A stretch of 64,000 nucleotides of DNA from an uncultured Lachnospiraceae bacterium (GTDB lineage Bacteria > Bacillota > Clostridia > Lachnospirales > Lachnospiraceae), in the NCBI GenBank assembly GCA_902789175.1, contig CADANF010000006.1, positions 1-64,000 on the forward strand, read 5' to 3'. The notes beneath the pieces were generated by a model. The model was not told where the DNA came from. It made no database searches and saw only the letters and a list, made by a program, of their open reading frames with translations. Made by a program: the position numbers and the translations under genes. Each line of letters opens with the position of its first letter. The stretch's first letter is position 1. Below, one piece after another: positions 11,253 to 17,979 of this stretch.

Positions 11253-11787
11253 TTTCTTCCCCAATATATAATTTGTTTTTTCTTTTTTTGTGAATAAGTA
11301 AAACTATCAAATTGATTGAAATAAGCATTAACAATAAAACTGGTACTAAAGGCGTTTCATCACCAGTTTTTACACCATCTACTACGTCTTTAGTCTGATC
11401 TTCACTTGGCTTCTTCTCTTCTCCTGATGGTTTATTATCCCCGCCCGTTGGTTTATCTTCTCCGGTCGGTTTATCTTCTCCGGTCGGTTTATCTTCTCCG
11501 GTCGGTTTATTGTCCCCGCCCGTTGGTTTATCTTCTTCCCCGGTTGGCTTATCTTCCCCTCCCGTTGTTTCTTTTTTCACTACATCTGTTTTTATACTGA
11601 TTATATTTCCATTTTTGTCGTACTCATATTCTGTAACACTTCCATCATCATGTTTTACAGATGTAATACGGCCATTGTCATCATATTGGTATTCATCAGC
11701 ATGAACATCTAATGATTTTCCTAATACACATGAAAATATACATACCGTTGCTAACAAATATAGCTTTAAATAAGTTTTCTTTTTCAT
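11242..11787 (-). CDS. Small secreted YD-repeat protein with repeat stalk and sortase-like C-terminal anchor, 181 aa
   Basis: The start is the ATG at 11787, preceded by AAAGGAGAG; an upstream in-frame start (MINYRKKGER) lacks such a site. The protein has a signal peptide (MKKKTYLKLYLLATVCIF, cleavage near DVHA) and about one and a half YD repeats (YQYDDNGRITSVKHDDGS, YEYDKNGNIISIK). A hydrophilic stalk of PTGEDK-type hexapeptides follows. The end carries VKTGDETP, a hydrophobic segment and KKRKNK, the layout of a sortase-type cell-wall signal, although the pentapeptide is VKTGD rather than LPXTG. I infer a wall-anchored miniature of the giant protein. The TAG stop overlaps the giant gene's ATG, so the two are probably translated together. 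No characterised homologue is recognised; the domain content is clear but the function is unknown. Confidence 0.85.
   Translation of the reverse strand: MKKKTYLKLYLLATVCIFSCVLGKSLDVHADEYQYDDNGRITSVKHDDGSVTEYEYDKNGNIISIKTDVVKKETTGGEDKPTGEEDKPTGGDNKPTGEDKPTGEDKPTGEDKPTGGDNKPSGEEKKPSEDQTKDVVDGVKTGDETPLVPVLLLMLISINLIVLLIHKKRKNKLYIGEENED
11445..11560 (-). repeat. Tandem 18-bp repeats encoding the PTGEDK stalk
   Basis: An 18-bp unit (GGTCGGTTTATCTTCTCC on the plus strand) repeats three times almost identically, flanked by diverged copies that include a GGDNKPTG variant. The unit is a multiple of three, so copy-number change would lengthen or shorten the stalk without breaking the frame. Confidence 0.85.
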
Positions 11788-11955
11788 TCTCTCTCCTTTC
11801 TTCCGATAATTAATCACCCCCAGAATCTGTTAAAAAATTTAAGGTCTAAATTATATACTATATTTAAAGCCCTGGTGCCATAATGATTTGCTGGAAAAGA
11901 ATTTATATATAATTTCTTTATGGTACTAAAATCAATTTTCCTTTTTGTTTTTCAT

Positions 11956-12195
11956 TTAATGTATTACACCTACAACTTTTATTAATATTAGTTGTAGGAA
12001 TAATACGCTCAATACTGTCAGAATTTTGCTTAAATTTATACTTATTGCAATGAGCTGATCCATGACATCTTTCGTTATATAATTCACAGAAGGATTCACT
12101 TTTCCTAAAATAGGTGCAGTTACTTCTATGTCTTCTTTCATCACCCTCTGCTCTTGTAAATCTCTCTGTATGCCAAGGAACTCCTGTAAGATCAC
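11956..12195 (-). CDS. Small putative membrane protein, probably frameshifted at its 5' end (79 aa as read)
   Basis: The frame reads from a GTG at 12195 to TAA and has ordinary local codon usage. The N-terminal half is charged and probably helical (LQEFLGIQRDLQEQRVMKED); the C-terminal third is hydrophobic (from SINLSKILTVLSVLFLQLIL), so it probably sits in the membrane. The GTG has a poor ribosome site and a stop directly upstream. Ten bases further upstream an ATG (12205) has a strong site (AGGGGG) but opens the other frame, which encodes an implausible Cys/His/Arg-rich 95-aa peptide. Removing one base near 12190 would join MGLSDL to QEFLGIQRD. I therefore suspect one inserted base, real or technical. 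It lies just upstream of the Rhs genes; no function is recognised. Confidence 0.45.
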   Translation of the reverse strand: MILQEFLGIQRDLQEQRVMKEDIEVTAPILGKVNPSVNYITKDVMDQLIAISINLSKILTVLSVLFLQLILIKVVGVIH

Positions 12196-12227
12196 TTAAT
12201 CCCATATAATCCCCCTATAATCTTTTG

Positions 12228-13151
12228 CTATTTCTCACTAATCTCATTCCACTCATAAGGAGTGTTCTGGTACACGTAATAATTCAGCCAGTTTGTGTAT
12301 AGCATATTTGCATGACACCTCCACGACTTTACAGGCTTACGGGTTGCATCATTATTTGGATAATAATTGCAAGGAAGAGCAGGATCAATGCCCTTCTTTA
12401 AATCCCTCTTATATTCCTTATCAAGTGTATCCACATCATATTCAGGATGACCTGTGATAAAGATATTCTTTCCATTATCTCCGATAATAAGATATGGACC
12501 GCATTCCTCAGAATCAGCAACGATCTCAAGATGATCATTCTCTTCTATCGCATTTCTGTCTGATCCTGTATATCTTGACTGAGGTACAAAGAAATAATCA
12601 TCAAAGCCACGAACAAGTTCAGTCTTTTTATGGAATGTCTTCATCTGATATATTCCTGAAAGCTTTGCTGGAAGGGCGAACTTAGGCACGTTATATCTGT
12701 AATAAAGACCTGCCTGGGCACCCCAGCAGATATGAAGGGTTGAAGTAACATTTTTTTCTGACCAGTCCATTATCTCTGTAAGTTCGTTCCAGTAATTAAC
12801 TTCTTCAAATTCCAGCTTTTCCACAGGCGCACCTGTAATTATAAGCCCGTCCCATTTTCTCTTTTTTACAGTTGGAAAATCTGAATAGAATCTTTCTATA
12901 TGCTGCTTTGAAGCATGCTTAGATTCATAAGAAAGAGTTCTTATAAATGTTACATTTACCTGCAGCGGTGTATTTGAAAGACTTCTAAGTAAAGCAAGTT
13001 CCGTATCTTCTTTAAGAGGCATAAGGTTAAGGATAAGGATATCAAGAGGTCTTATATCCTGAGAATTCGACCTGTTCTCATCCATTACAAATATATTCTC
13101 ATCTTCAAGTATCTTCTTTACAGGAATATCATTATCAATTCTAATTGGCAT
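12228..13151 (-). CDS. metA: Homoserine O-acetyltransferase (MetA family)
   Basis: This 307-aa enzyme acylates homoserine in the first committed step of methionine synthesis. The family's catalytic residues are visible: Lys47 (NLMPLKED), nucleophile Cys142 (HICWGAQAG), and His235 with Glu237 (ITGHPEYD). Position 111 is Glu (TGAPVEKLEF). Glu here is the established marker of acetyl-CoA use, whereas Gly marks succinyl-CoA use, so the usual label homoserine O-succinyltransferase would be wrong. The start is the ATG at 13151 after AAAGGAGG with a 7-nt spacer. It overlaps the end of ligA by 11 nt, so it is probably expressed from the rluF-ligA transcript. I see no SAM riboswitch or T-box ahead of it. 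Confidence 0.96.
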   Translation of the reverse strand: MPIRIDNDIPVKKILEDENIFVMDENRSNSQDIRPLDILILNLMPLKEDTELALLRSLSNTPLQVNVTFIRTLSYESKHASKQHIERFYSDFPTVKKRKWDGLIITGAPVEKLEFEEVNYWNELTEIMDWSEKNVTSTLHICWGAQAGLYYRYNVPKFALPAKLSGIYQMKTFHKKTELVRGFDDYFFVPQSRYTGSDRNAIEENDHLEIVADSEECGPYLIIGDNGKNIFITGHPEYDVDTLDKEYKRDLKKGIDPALPCNYYPNNDATRKPVKSWRCHANMLYTNWLNYYVYQNTPYEWNEISEK

Positions 13152-15114
13152 CTAAAAACCTCCTTTGAATAAAGTCATCTTCAGTAATAATCGGAATATC
13201 AAGGCTCTTAGCTTTTTTATTCTTTCCTGAATTTGATGTAATATCGTTATTAATAAGAAATGAAGTCTTAGAACTTACGGAACCGGCAACTTTACCGCCT
13301 CGGTTCTCAATCTCATTTTTTAATTCATCACGGTTAGTATAATTATTTAAAGATCCAGTGATAACAAAAGTAAGCCCAGTAAGGTCCTGCTCGCCTGCCA
13401 CTTCCACAGCCTTAAAATGAATCTCCGAAAGAAGTCTTCTTACTTCCGAAAGATTATCAGGATCTTTAAAATAACCAGAGATATTTTTACCCAGCACATC
13501 ACCCATATGGTCGATCTCACTGATATCCTCAGCACTTGCTGCAATTATCTTTTCAATATCATTATCAAAATGTTTAACCAGAAGTTTTGCGTTGGAAAGT
13601 CCAACTCCACTGATGCCAAGACCATAGATAAATCCTGCCATATCAGCTTCTCTTGAGACATCAATTGATTCTATTATATTGTTATAGGACTTTTCTCCAA
13701 AGCCATCCATATTTATAATTTCATCCTTATGATCTGCAAGATGATAGAGATCAGAAAGTCGATGGATAAAACCTGAATCGATAAATTTTTCCATAGTCTG
13801 TTCTGACAATCCATCAAGGTTCATGGCATTTCTTTCAGCAAAATGAGAGAAAAGCTTGATGTTTTTAGCAGGACATAAAGGATTAGGACAGTTAAGAGTC
13901 TCAGTGCCATTTTCATTTTTAATCTCAGTTTTTGAACCACAGCATGGACAGCACTTTGGTATCTCAACATTTCCAGATCTTGTAAGATTTTCTGAAATCT
14001 GAGGAATGATCATATTAGCCTTATAGACTTTTATCTCGTCCCCAATACCAAGAGCCAGCTCTTTTACGATACTTATATTATGCACTGAAGCACGACTTAC
14101 ATCTGTTCCTTCAAGGCTTACAGTATCAAATATCGCTACAGGATTGATAAGACCTGTTCTTGATGGGCTCCATTCAATTTCTCTAAGAGTAGTAAGCGCT
14201 TCTTCATCCTGCCACTTAAAAGCGATGGCATTTCTTGGAAATTTAGCAGTTCTTCCAAGCGACTTACCAAAAGCCACGTCTTCATAAGAAAGTACAAGAC
14301 CATCTGATGGAAAATCATTATCTTTAATAACTTCAGAGAAATACTTTACTGCATCCCTTATATTATCTTTATCTACTTTCTTATATTCAACTACTTCAAA
14401 ACCAAGACCTGCTAAAAATTCAAATCTTTTACTTAAAGAATTATCAAATGACTCTATTAAAAGAGGATCTTCCGGGTCCACTAAGTAAAATGCAAAGAAA
14501 TGGACATTTCTTTCCGCTGTTATCTTACTCTGAAGCTGTCTTACTGAACCAGAGCAAAGATTTCTTGGATTCTTATATTTTGCATCGATATCCTTTATCT
14601 CTGCATTGATCTTTTCAAAATCTGAATACTTGATAACCGCCTCTCCTCTAATGGAAAGGGTATTTTTATAACTGATCTTTTGAGGTATATTTTTAAAGGT
14701 CTTTGCATTAGCTGTTATAACTTCGCCTACTTCACCATTACCACGGGTTACTGCTTTAACAAGTTCTCCGTTCTCATAAGTAAGTACTACTGTAAGACCA
14801 TCCATCTTCCAGGAGATAAGGCCTTCTTTATCCATTAACCAGTCCCTTAATGCTTCTACATCTTTAGTCTTATCTAAAGAAAGCATAGGAGAAGGATGTT
14901 TTTCTTTAGGAAGTTCTGAAACAACCTCATAACCAACTCTTATTGTAGGGCTGTTAGAAAGGACCGTATTTAATTCCTTTTCTAATTCTAGTAATTCATC
15001 ATAAAGCTTATCATATTCAAAATTAGACATTATCTCTTCTGAATCCATATAATAAGCCTTTGAAGCTTTATTAAGAAGATCAATAAGATCTTTCATTCTT
15101 TGTAACTTGTCCAC
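13141..15114 (-). CDS. ligA: NAD-dependent DNA ligase LigA
   Basis: This 657-aa ligase seals nicks using NAD+ during replication and repair. Visible elements, in order: an N-terminal NMN-binding Ia region (EYDKLYDELLELEKEL), the adenylation motif with Lys103 (WKMDG, usually KIDG or KVDG), an OB-fold region, a four-Cys zinc finger (CCPCCG and CPNPLCPAK), helix-hairpin-helix repeats (GFGEKSYNNI, LGISGVGLSNA), and a C-terminal BRCT domain (GLTFVITGSL). In the Ia motif the usual SDAEYD is SNFEYD, an Asp-to-Asn difference. The start is a GTG at 15114 with AGGAGG seven bases upstream, preferred over the ATG at 15096. The 5' end overlaps rluF by 35 nt and the 3' end overlaps metA by 11 nt. Confidence 0.96.
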   Translation of the reverse strand: MDKLQRMKDLIDLLNKASKAYYMDSEEIMSNFEYDKLYDELLELEKELNTVLSNSPTIRVGYEVVSELPKEKHPSPMLSLDKTKDVEALRDWLMDKEGLISWKMDGLTVVLTYENGELVKAVTRGNGEVGEVITANAKTFKNIPQKISYKNTLSIRGEAVIKYSDFEKINAEIKDIDAKYKNPRNLCSGSVRQLQSKITAERNVHFFAFYLVDPEDPLLIESFDNSLSKRFEFLAGLGFEVVEYKKVDKDNIRDAVKYFSEVIKDNDFPSDGLVLSYEDVAFGKSLGRTAKFPRNAIAFKWQDEEALTTLREIEWSPSRTGLINPVAIFDTVSLEGTDVSRASVHNISIVKELALGIGDEIKVYKANMIIPQISENLTRSGNVEIPKCCPCCGSKTEIKNENGTETLNCPNPLCPAKNIKLFSHFAERNAMNLDGLSEQTMEKFIDSGFIHRLSDLYHLADHKDEIINMDGFGEKSYNNIIESIDVSREADMAGFIYGLGISGVGLSNAKLLVKHFDNDIEKIIAASAEDISEIDHMGDVLGKNISGYFKDPDNLSEVRRLLSEIHFKAVEVAGEQDLTGLTFVITGSLNNYTNRDELKNEIENRGGKVAGSVSSKTSFLINNDITSNSGKNKKAKSLDIPIITEDDFIQRRFLDAN

Positions 15115-15811
15115 TGACTAACCTCCTCAACTCTTTTTCTTCAGCAGATGTGATCTCTCTATATTCTCCCGGCTTAAGATCACCTAAATGAATATTTATT
15201 TCCCTTATTCTCTTAAGATAAGTAACCCTGTATCCAAAGTATTCACACATTCTTCTGATCTGTCTGTTTAATCCCTGAGTAAGGATTATCCTAAAGGAAT
15301 TTCTTCCCTGTTTTTCAACTTTACATTTCTTAGTAACTGTATCAAGGATCGGAACTCCTTCTCTCATTCCCTTGATAAAATCTTCTGTTATCTCTTTATC
15401 TACTCTTACAACATATTCCTTTTCATGATTATATCTTGATTTCTGGATCATATTGCTAAGATCTCCATCATTGGTAAGAAGAAGGAGGCCTTGTGAGTCC
15501 TTATCAAGTCTTCCTACATAACTAAGCTTTACCGGATAATCAAACGATCTAAAAAGGCTGTCTTTATCTGCTTCTTTAGCAGTACAAACCTTTCCAAGGG
15601 GCTTATTATAAACAAGTATAACTTTCTTTTTTGCGGGAGTAAGAAGTTTTCCATCAAGAAGAACTAAGTCATCTTCTCCTACCTTATCACCCATAACAGC
15701 TACTTTACCATTTATCATTACTCTTCCATCTGCAATCGCTTCATCAGCCTTTCTTCTGGAAAGAGCACCTGATTCACTTATATATTTATTTAATCTTATT
15801 TTTTCTTCCAT
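15080..15811 (-). CDS. rluF: 23S rRNA pseudouridine synthase, RluF type
   Basis: This 243-aa enzyme converts a specific uridine of 23S rRNA to pseudouridine. It has an N-terminal S4 RNA-binding domain (IRLNKYISESGALSRRKAD), the catalytic motif GRLDKDSQGLLLLTNDG with Asp103, and the QGLNRQIRRMCEYFGY motif. The stretches EKEYVV, MREGVPILDTVTKKC and LNRQIRRMC resemble E. coli RluF more closely than RluB or RsuA, so I assign RluF; the exact target uridine is inferred. It is the first gene of the rluF-ligA-metA run, transcribed away from the lrp-type gene at 15936. A ribosome site (AAGGA) lies 10 nt ahead of the ATG. Confidence 0.88.
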   Translation of the reverse strand: MEEKIRLNKYISESGALSRRKADEAIADGRVMINGKVAVMGDKVGEDDLVLLDGKLLTPAKKKVILVYNKPLGKVCTAKEADKDSLFRSFDYPVKLSYVGRLDKDSQGLLLLTNDGDLSNMIQKSRYNHEKEYVVRVDKEITEDFIKGMREGVPILDTVTKKCKVEKQGRNSFRIILTQGLNRQIRRMCEYFGYRVTYLKRIREINIHLGDLKPGEYREITSAEEKELRRLVSGQVTKNERSY

Positions 15812-15844
15812 ATACGCCTAATCCTTAACAATATTAACTAAAAT

Positions 15845-15866
15845 AATATTTTTATTGAAAAATATT
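15845..15866. promoter_or_regulatory. AT-rich inverted repeat between rluF and the lrp-type gene
   Basis: Arms AATATTTTT and AAAAATATT are separated by ATTG, forming a perfect 9-bp inverted repeat. It sits between divergent genes, about 70 nt upstream of the regulator's GTG. Lrp/AsnC proteins bind AT-rich palindromes and often autoregulate, so an operator role is plausible but is inference. Confidence 0.4.
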
Positions 15867-15935
15867 AACCAAAAGAGTACAATTCACTTGTTATAAGAAA
15901 TTATACTTAAAATTCTAAATTAAAGGGGAAAAACA

Positions 15936-16415
15936 GTGGATAAAATAGATATTAAACTAATTCAACTTCTTCAGGAAAATGCCAGATATCCATTAAAATA
16001 TCTTGCATCTCAGGTATTTCTTTCATCACCTGCAGTTTCAGCAAGAATTGAAAGACTTGAAAAATGCGGTATCATAAGTGGTTATCATGCAAATGTAGAT
16101 CCACTTACATTAGGATATCACATAACAGCATTTATCAATATGTCACTTGATCCTAAGAGAAAGCCTGAATTCTATCCATTCATCTCTGCTTGTCCAAATG
16201 TAATTGAATGCGATTGTGTAACAGGTGAGTTCTCGATGCATATAAAAGTATGTTTTCCAAGCACCATCGAACTAGATACATTTATCGGTCAGCTCCAGAG
16301 ATTTGGAAAAACTGAAACACAGATCGTATTCTCTACTCCAGTTCCAAACAGAGGAATTGACATTACTCAATTTGAAACAGAAGCCGATAAAGAAAAGGAA
16401 AAAGAGAAACTTTAA
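15936..16415 (+). CDS. Lrp/AsnC family transcriptional regulator
   Basis: This 159-aa protein has an N-terminal winged helix (IDIKLIQLLQENARYPLK, then SSPAVSARIERLEKCGII) and a C-terminal RAM/AsnC ligand-binding domain (TGEFSMHIKV). The family senses amino acids or small metabolites as octamers and controls amino-acid metabolism; the ligand here is unknown. The start is a GTG at 15936 with GGGG seven bases upstream. It is one of only two plus-strand genes in the window and is divergent from rluF. Its last codons form one arm of a palindrome shared with the convergent gene, and the two stop codons overlap. A charged tail (KEKEKEKL) follows the RAM domain. Confidence 0.92.
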   Translation: MDKIDIKLIQLLQENARYPLKYLASQVFLSSPAVSARIERLEKCGIISGYHANVDPLTLGYHITAFINMSLDPKRKPEFYPFISACPNVIECDCVTGEFSMHIKVCFPSTIELDTFIGQLQRFGKTETQIVFSTPVPNRGIDITQFETEADKEKEKEKL

Positions 16416-16426
16416 TAAAGTTTCTC
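16396..16426 (-). terminator. Hairpin at the convergent 3' ends; terminator of the translation operon
   Basis: A perfect palindrome with 10-bp arms (GAGAAACTTT / AAAGTTTCTC, 3-nt loop) spans the overlapping stop codons. On the minus strand it is followed by TTTTTCC, giving a good intrinsic terminator. Its T-tract lies inside the coding end of the plus-strand regulator gene. Confidence 0.65.
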
Positions 16427-17035
16427 ATAGAAGTTTTTAAAGGTAGGATCTTCATTTACACAACGTTCCTGATCATCCATAACCTTTTTATATATTTCCT
16501 GAATTCCTGAATCACCGGATATTTCATCAATATATTCTTCAGTTTCTTTATCTTTAGGTCGATTATCGATCCAGTATCTACCTTTATCATCTTTAACAAC
16601 TAAAAATGGAGGTAGTATATCAAGCGGTGTAGAATCTACACCGCTTATTGTAATATTTGTTACAGCAAATACGATGTAAGTATTCTCTTTTAATCCGTCA
16701 ACGATATAGCATACTATATTATTATACTGGGTAATGACTTTTGAACGGCTCTTAACTACAGTCATATCATTAAACTGCGTAGGATCCAAAACCAGTCTCA
16801 TTAAAGTATTATCATCTGTATTGGATAATCCTTCAAGATAGGCTGCTATAAGAATATTAATCTCACCAGATCTGTCTTCTGTAATCAAGACACCCTTTCC
16901 TTTAAATAGATCCTGCTTTATATCTTTCCAGTTTAATACTGAAAAAACCGCTAGAAACGCGAGCATTATGATAAAGATACTCCATAGTCCAATAAGCATC
17001 TTCTTTATTTTTTGATCTCTTTCTTTATCTTTCAT
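16412..17035 (-). CDS. Single-pass membrane protein with extracytoplasmic domain, function unknown (207 aa)
   Basis: A short basic N-terminus (MKDKERDQKIKK) is followed by one membrane segment (MLIGLWSIFIIMLAFLAVF). A domain of about 170 residues follows, probably outside the cytoplasm. It contains ILIAAYLEGLSNTDDNTL and a mixed alpha/beta pattern that could be an NTF2-like fold; I do not recognise a named family. The ATG has a strong ribosome site (AGGGG, 6-nt spacer). It is the last gene of the translation operon, 21 nt downstream of tRNA-Arg, and is convergent with the Lrp-type regulator, with stop codons overlapping. It shares the C-terminal residues EKL with that regulator because both are encoded by the same palindrome. 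Confidence 0.8.
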   Translation of the reverse strand: MKDKERDQKIKKMLIGLWSIFIIMLAFLAVFSVLNWKDIKQDLFKGKGVLITEDRSGEINILIAAYLEGLSNTDDNTLMRLVLDPTQFNDMTVVKSRSKVITQYNNIVCYIVDGLKENTYIVFAVTNITISGVDSTPLDILPPFLVVKDDKGRYWIDNRPKDKETEEYIDEISGDSGIQEIYKKVMDDQERCVNEDPTFKNFYEKLY

Positions 17036-17056
17036 CCAACACCCCTCACAATAAAA

Positions 17057-17128
17057 TGCACCAGGCAGGAATCGAACCTGCGCACGCGGCTCCGGAGGCC
17101 ACCGCTCTATCCACTGAGCTACTGGTGC
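17057..17128 (-). tRNA. tRNA-Arg (anticodon CCG)
   Basis: The minus strand folds into a standard cloverleaf: acceptor GCACCAG/CTGGTGC, D-stem GCTC/GAGC, anticodon stem GTGGC/GCCGC with loop CTCCGGA, and T-stem GCAGG/CCTGC with loop TTCGATT. The anticodon CCG reads the Arg codon CGG. The discriminator base is A and the 3' CCA is not encoded. It begins only 5 nt after the ribF stop codon, so it is probably processed out of the operon mRNA. Confidence 0.95.
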
Positions 17129-17133
17129 TTTTT

Positions 17134-17976
17134 TTAGCCTCGGATCTTTTCTATGTCTTTTCTTATCTGAAGCTTTAATTCATCCAAATTGCTAAATTTC
17201 ATCTCCGGTCTTATAAAATCGTTTAATACGATAGAAACCTTCGATCCATAAATATCTTTATTAAAATCAAGTACAAATGTTTCAATACCGGCTTTATCTC
17301 CATTAACTGTAGGTTTTACACCAATATTGGTAAAGCCTGTGTATCTTACACCATCTAAAAGGACATCTGTTTTATATACTCCATATCTAGGAAGCATATG
17401 TCTTTCTTCAGGATAAATATTCAATGTTGGAAAACCAATACCTGTCCCTAAGTGTCTTCCATGAACAACTTCATTAGTAAAACAGATCTTTCTTCCAAGA
17501 TATTTTTCAGCAGCTTTGATATTTCCATCAGAAAGCAGCTCTCTTATAAGTGAAGAACTGACGATATTTCCATCAATTACAAGCTTATTAAAGCTTTCTA
17601 CAGCAAAACCATACTTACTGCCTAATTCCTTTAAAGTAGCGACATTTCCACTTCTATTACATCCAAATGAAAAATCATTGCCAATAACTACATATGAAGC
17701 ATGTAATTCATCTAATAAATATGTCCTCACAAATTCTTCAGGACTAAGGCTTGAAAACTGTGATGTAAATTTCATTACACGAACTTTGTCAATCCCACTG
17801 GATAAGGCAGCTTCTTTTTGCTGATCCAAAGAAAGAATCCTTGGACGCCCAGCATCTATAAGACATACAATTGTATGATACCCTTTCTTTTTAAGCTCTG
17901 CAAGTCGATTTATAAGAAGCATATGTCCTTTATGAAAGCCATCAAATTTTCCAATTGTTATTGCAACTTTATCCAT
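17134..17976 (-). CDS. ribF: Bifunctional riboflavin kinase / FAD synthetase
   Basis: This 280-aa enzyme phosphorylates riboflavin to FMN and adenylates FMN to FAD. The N-terminal FMN adenylyltransferase domain (about 1-155) shows the nucleotidyltransferase motif GKFDGFHKGH at 9-18 and a later SSLIREL. The C-terminal riboflavin kinase domain (about 160-280) shows GRHLGTGIGFPTLNI and RYGVYKTDV. It is slightly shorter than the usual 300-310 residues. It lies 3 nt downstream of truB, the order found in Bacillus (truB-ribC). No FMN riboswitch precedes it, so expression should follow the translation operon. Confidence 0.96.
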   Translation of the reverse strand: MDKVAITIGKFDGFHKGHMLLINRLAELKKKGYHTIVCLIDAGRPRILSLDQQKEAALSSGIDKVRVMKFTSQFSSLSPEEFVRTYLLDELHASYVVIGNDFSFGCNRSGNVATLKELGSKYGFAVESFNKLVIDGNIVSSSLIRELLSDGNIKAAEKYLGRKICFTNEVVHGRHLGTGIGFPTLNIYPEERHMLPRYGVYKTDVLLDGVRYTGFTNIGVKPTVNGDKAGIETFVLDFNKDIYGSKVSIVLNDFIRPEMKFSNLDELKLQIRKDIEKIRG

Positions 17977-17979
17977 TTT

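Noticed and set aside
11818-11955. Promoter for the mini-YD and Rhs genes (TATATAAT-like tracts)
   Set aside because: The region is very AT-rich and several -10-like boxes occur, but none has a convincing -35 box at proper spacing.
11918-12205. 95-aa frame from the ATG at 12205
   Set aside because: It has the better ribosome site but encodes a Cys/His/Arg-rich sequence with atypical composition, while the overlapping frame gives a sensible membrane protein. I treat it as the out-of-frame continuation after a one-base shift.
12120-13160. SAM riboswitch or T-box for metA
   Set aside because: metA overlaps ligA directly and no leader exists in which such an element could fit.
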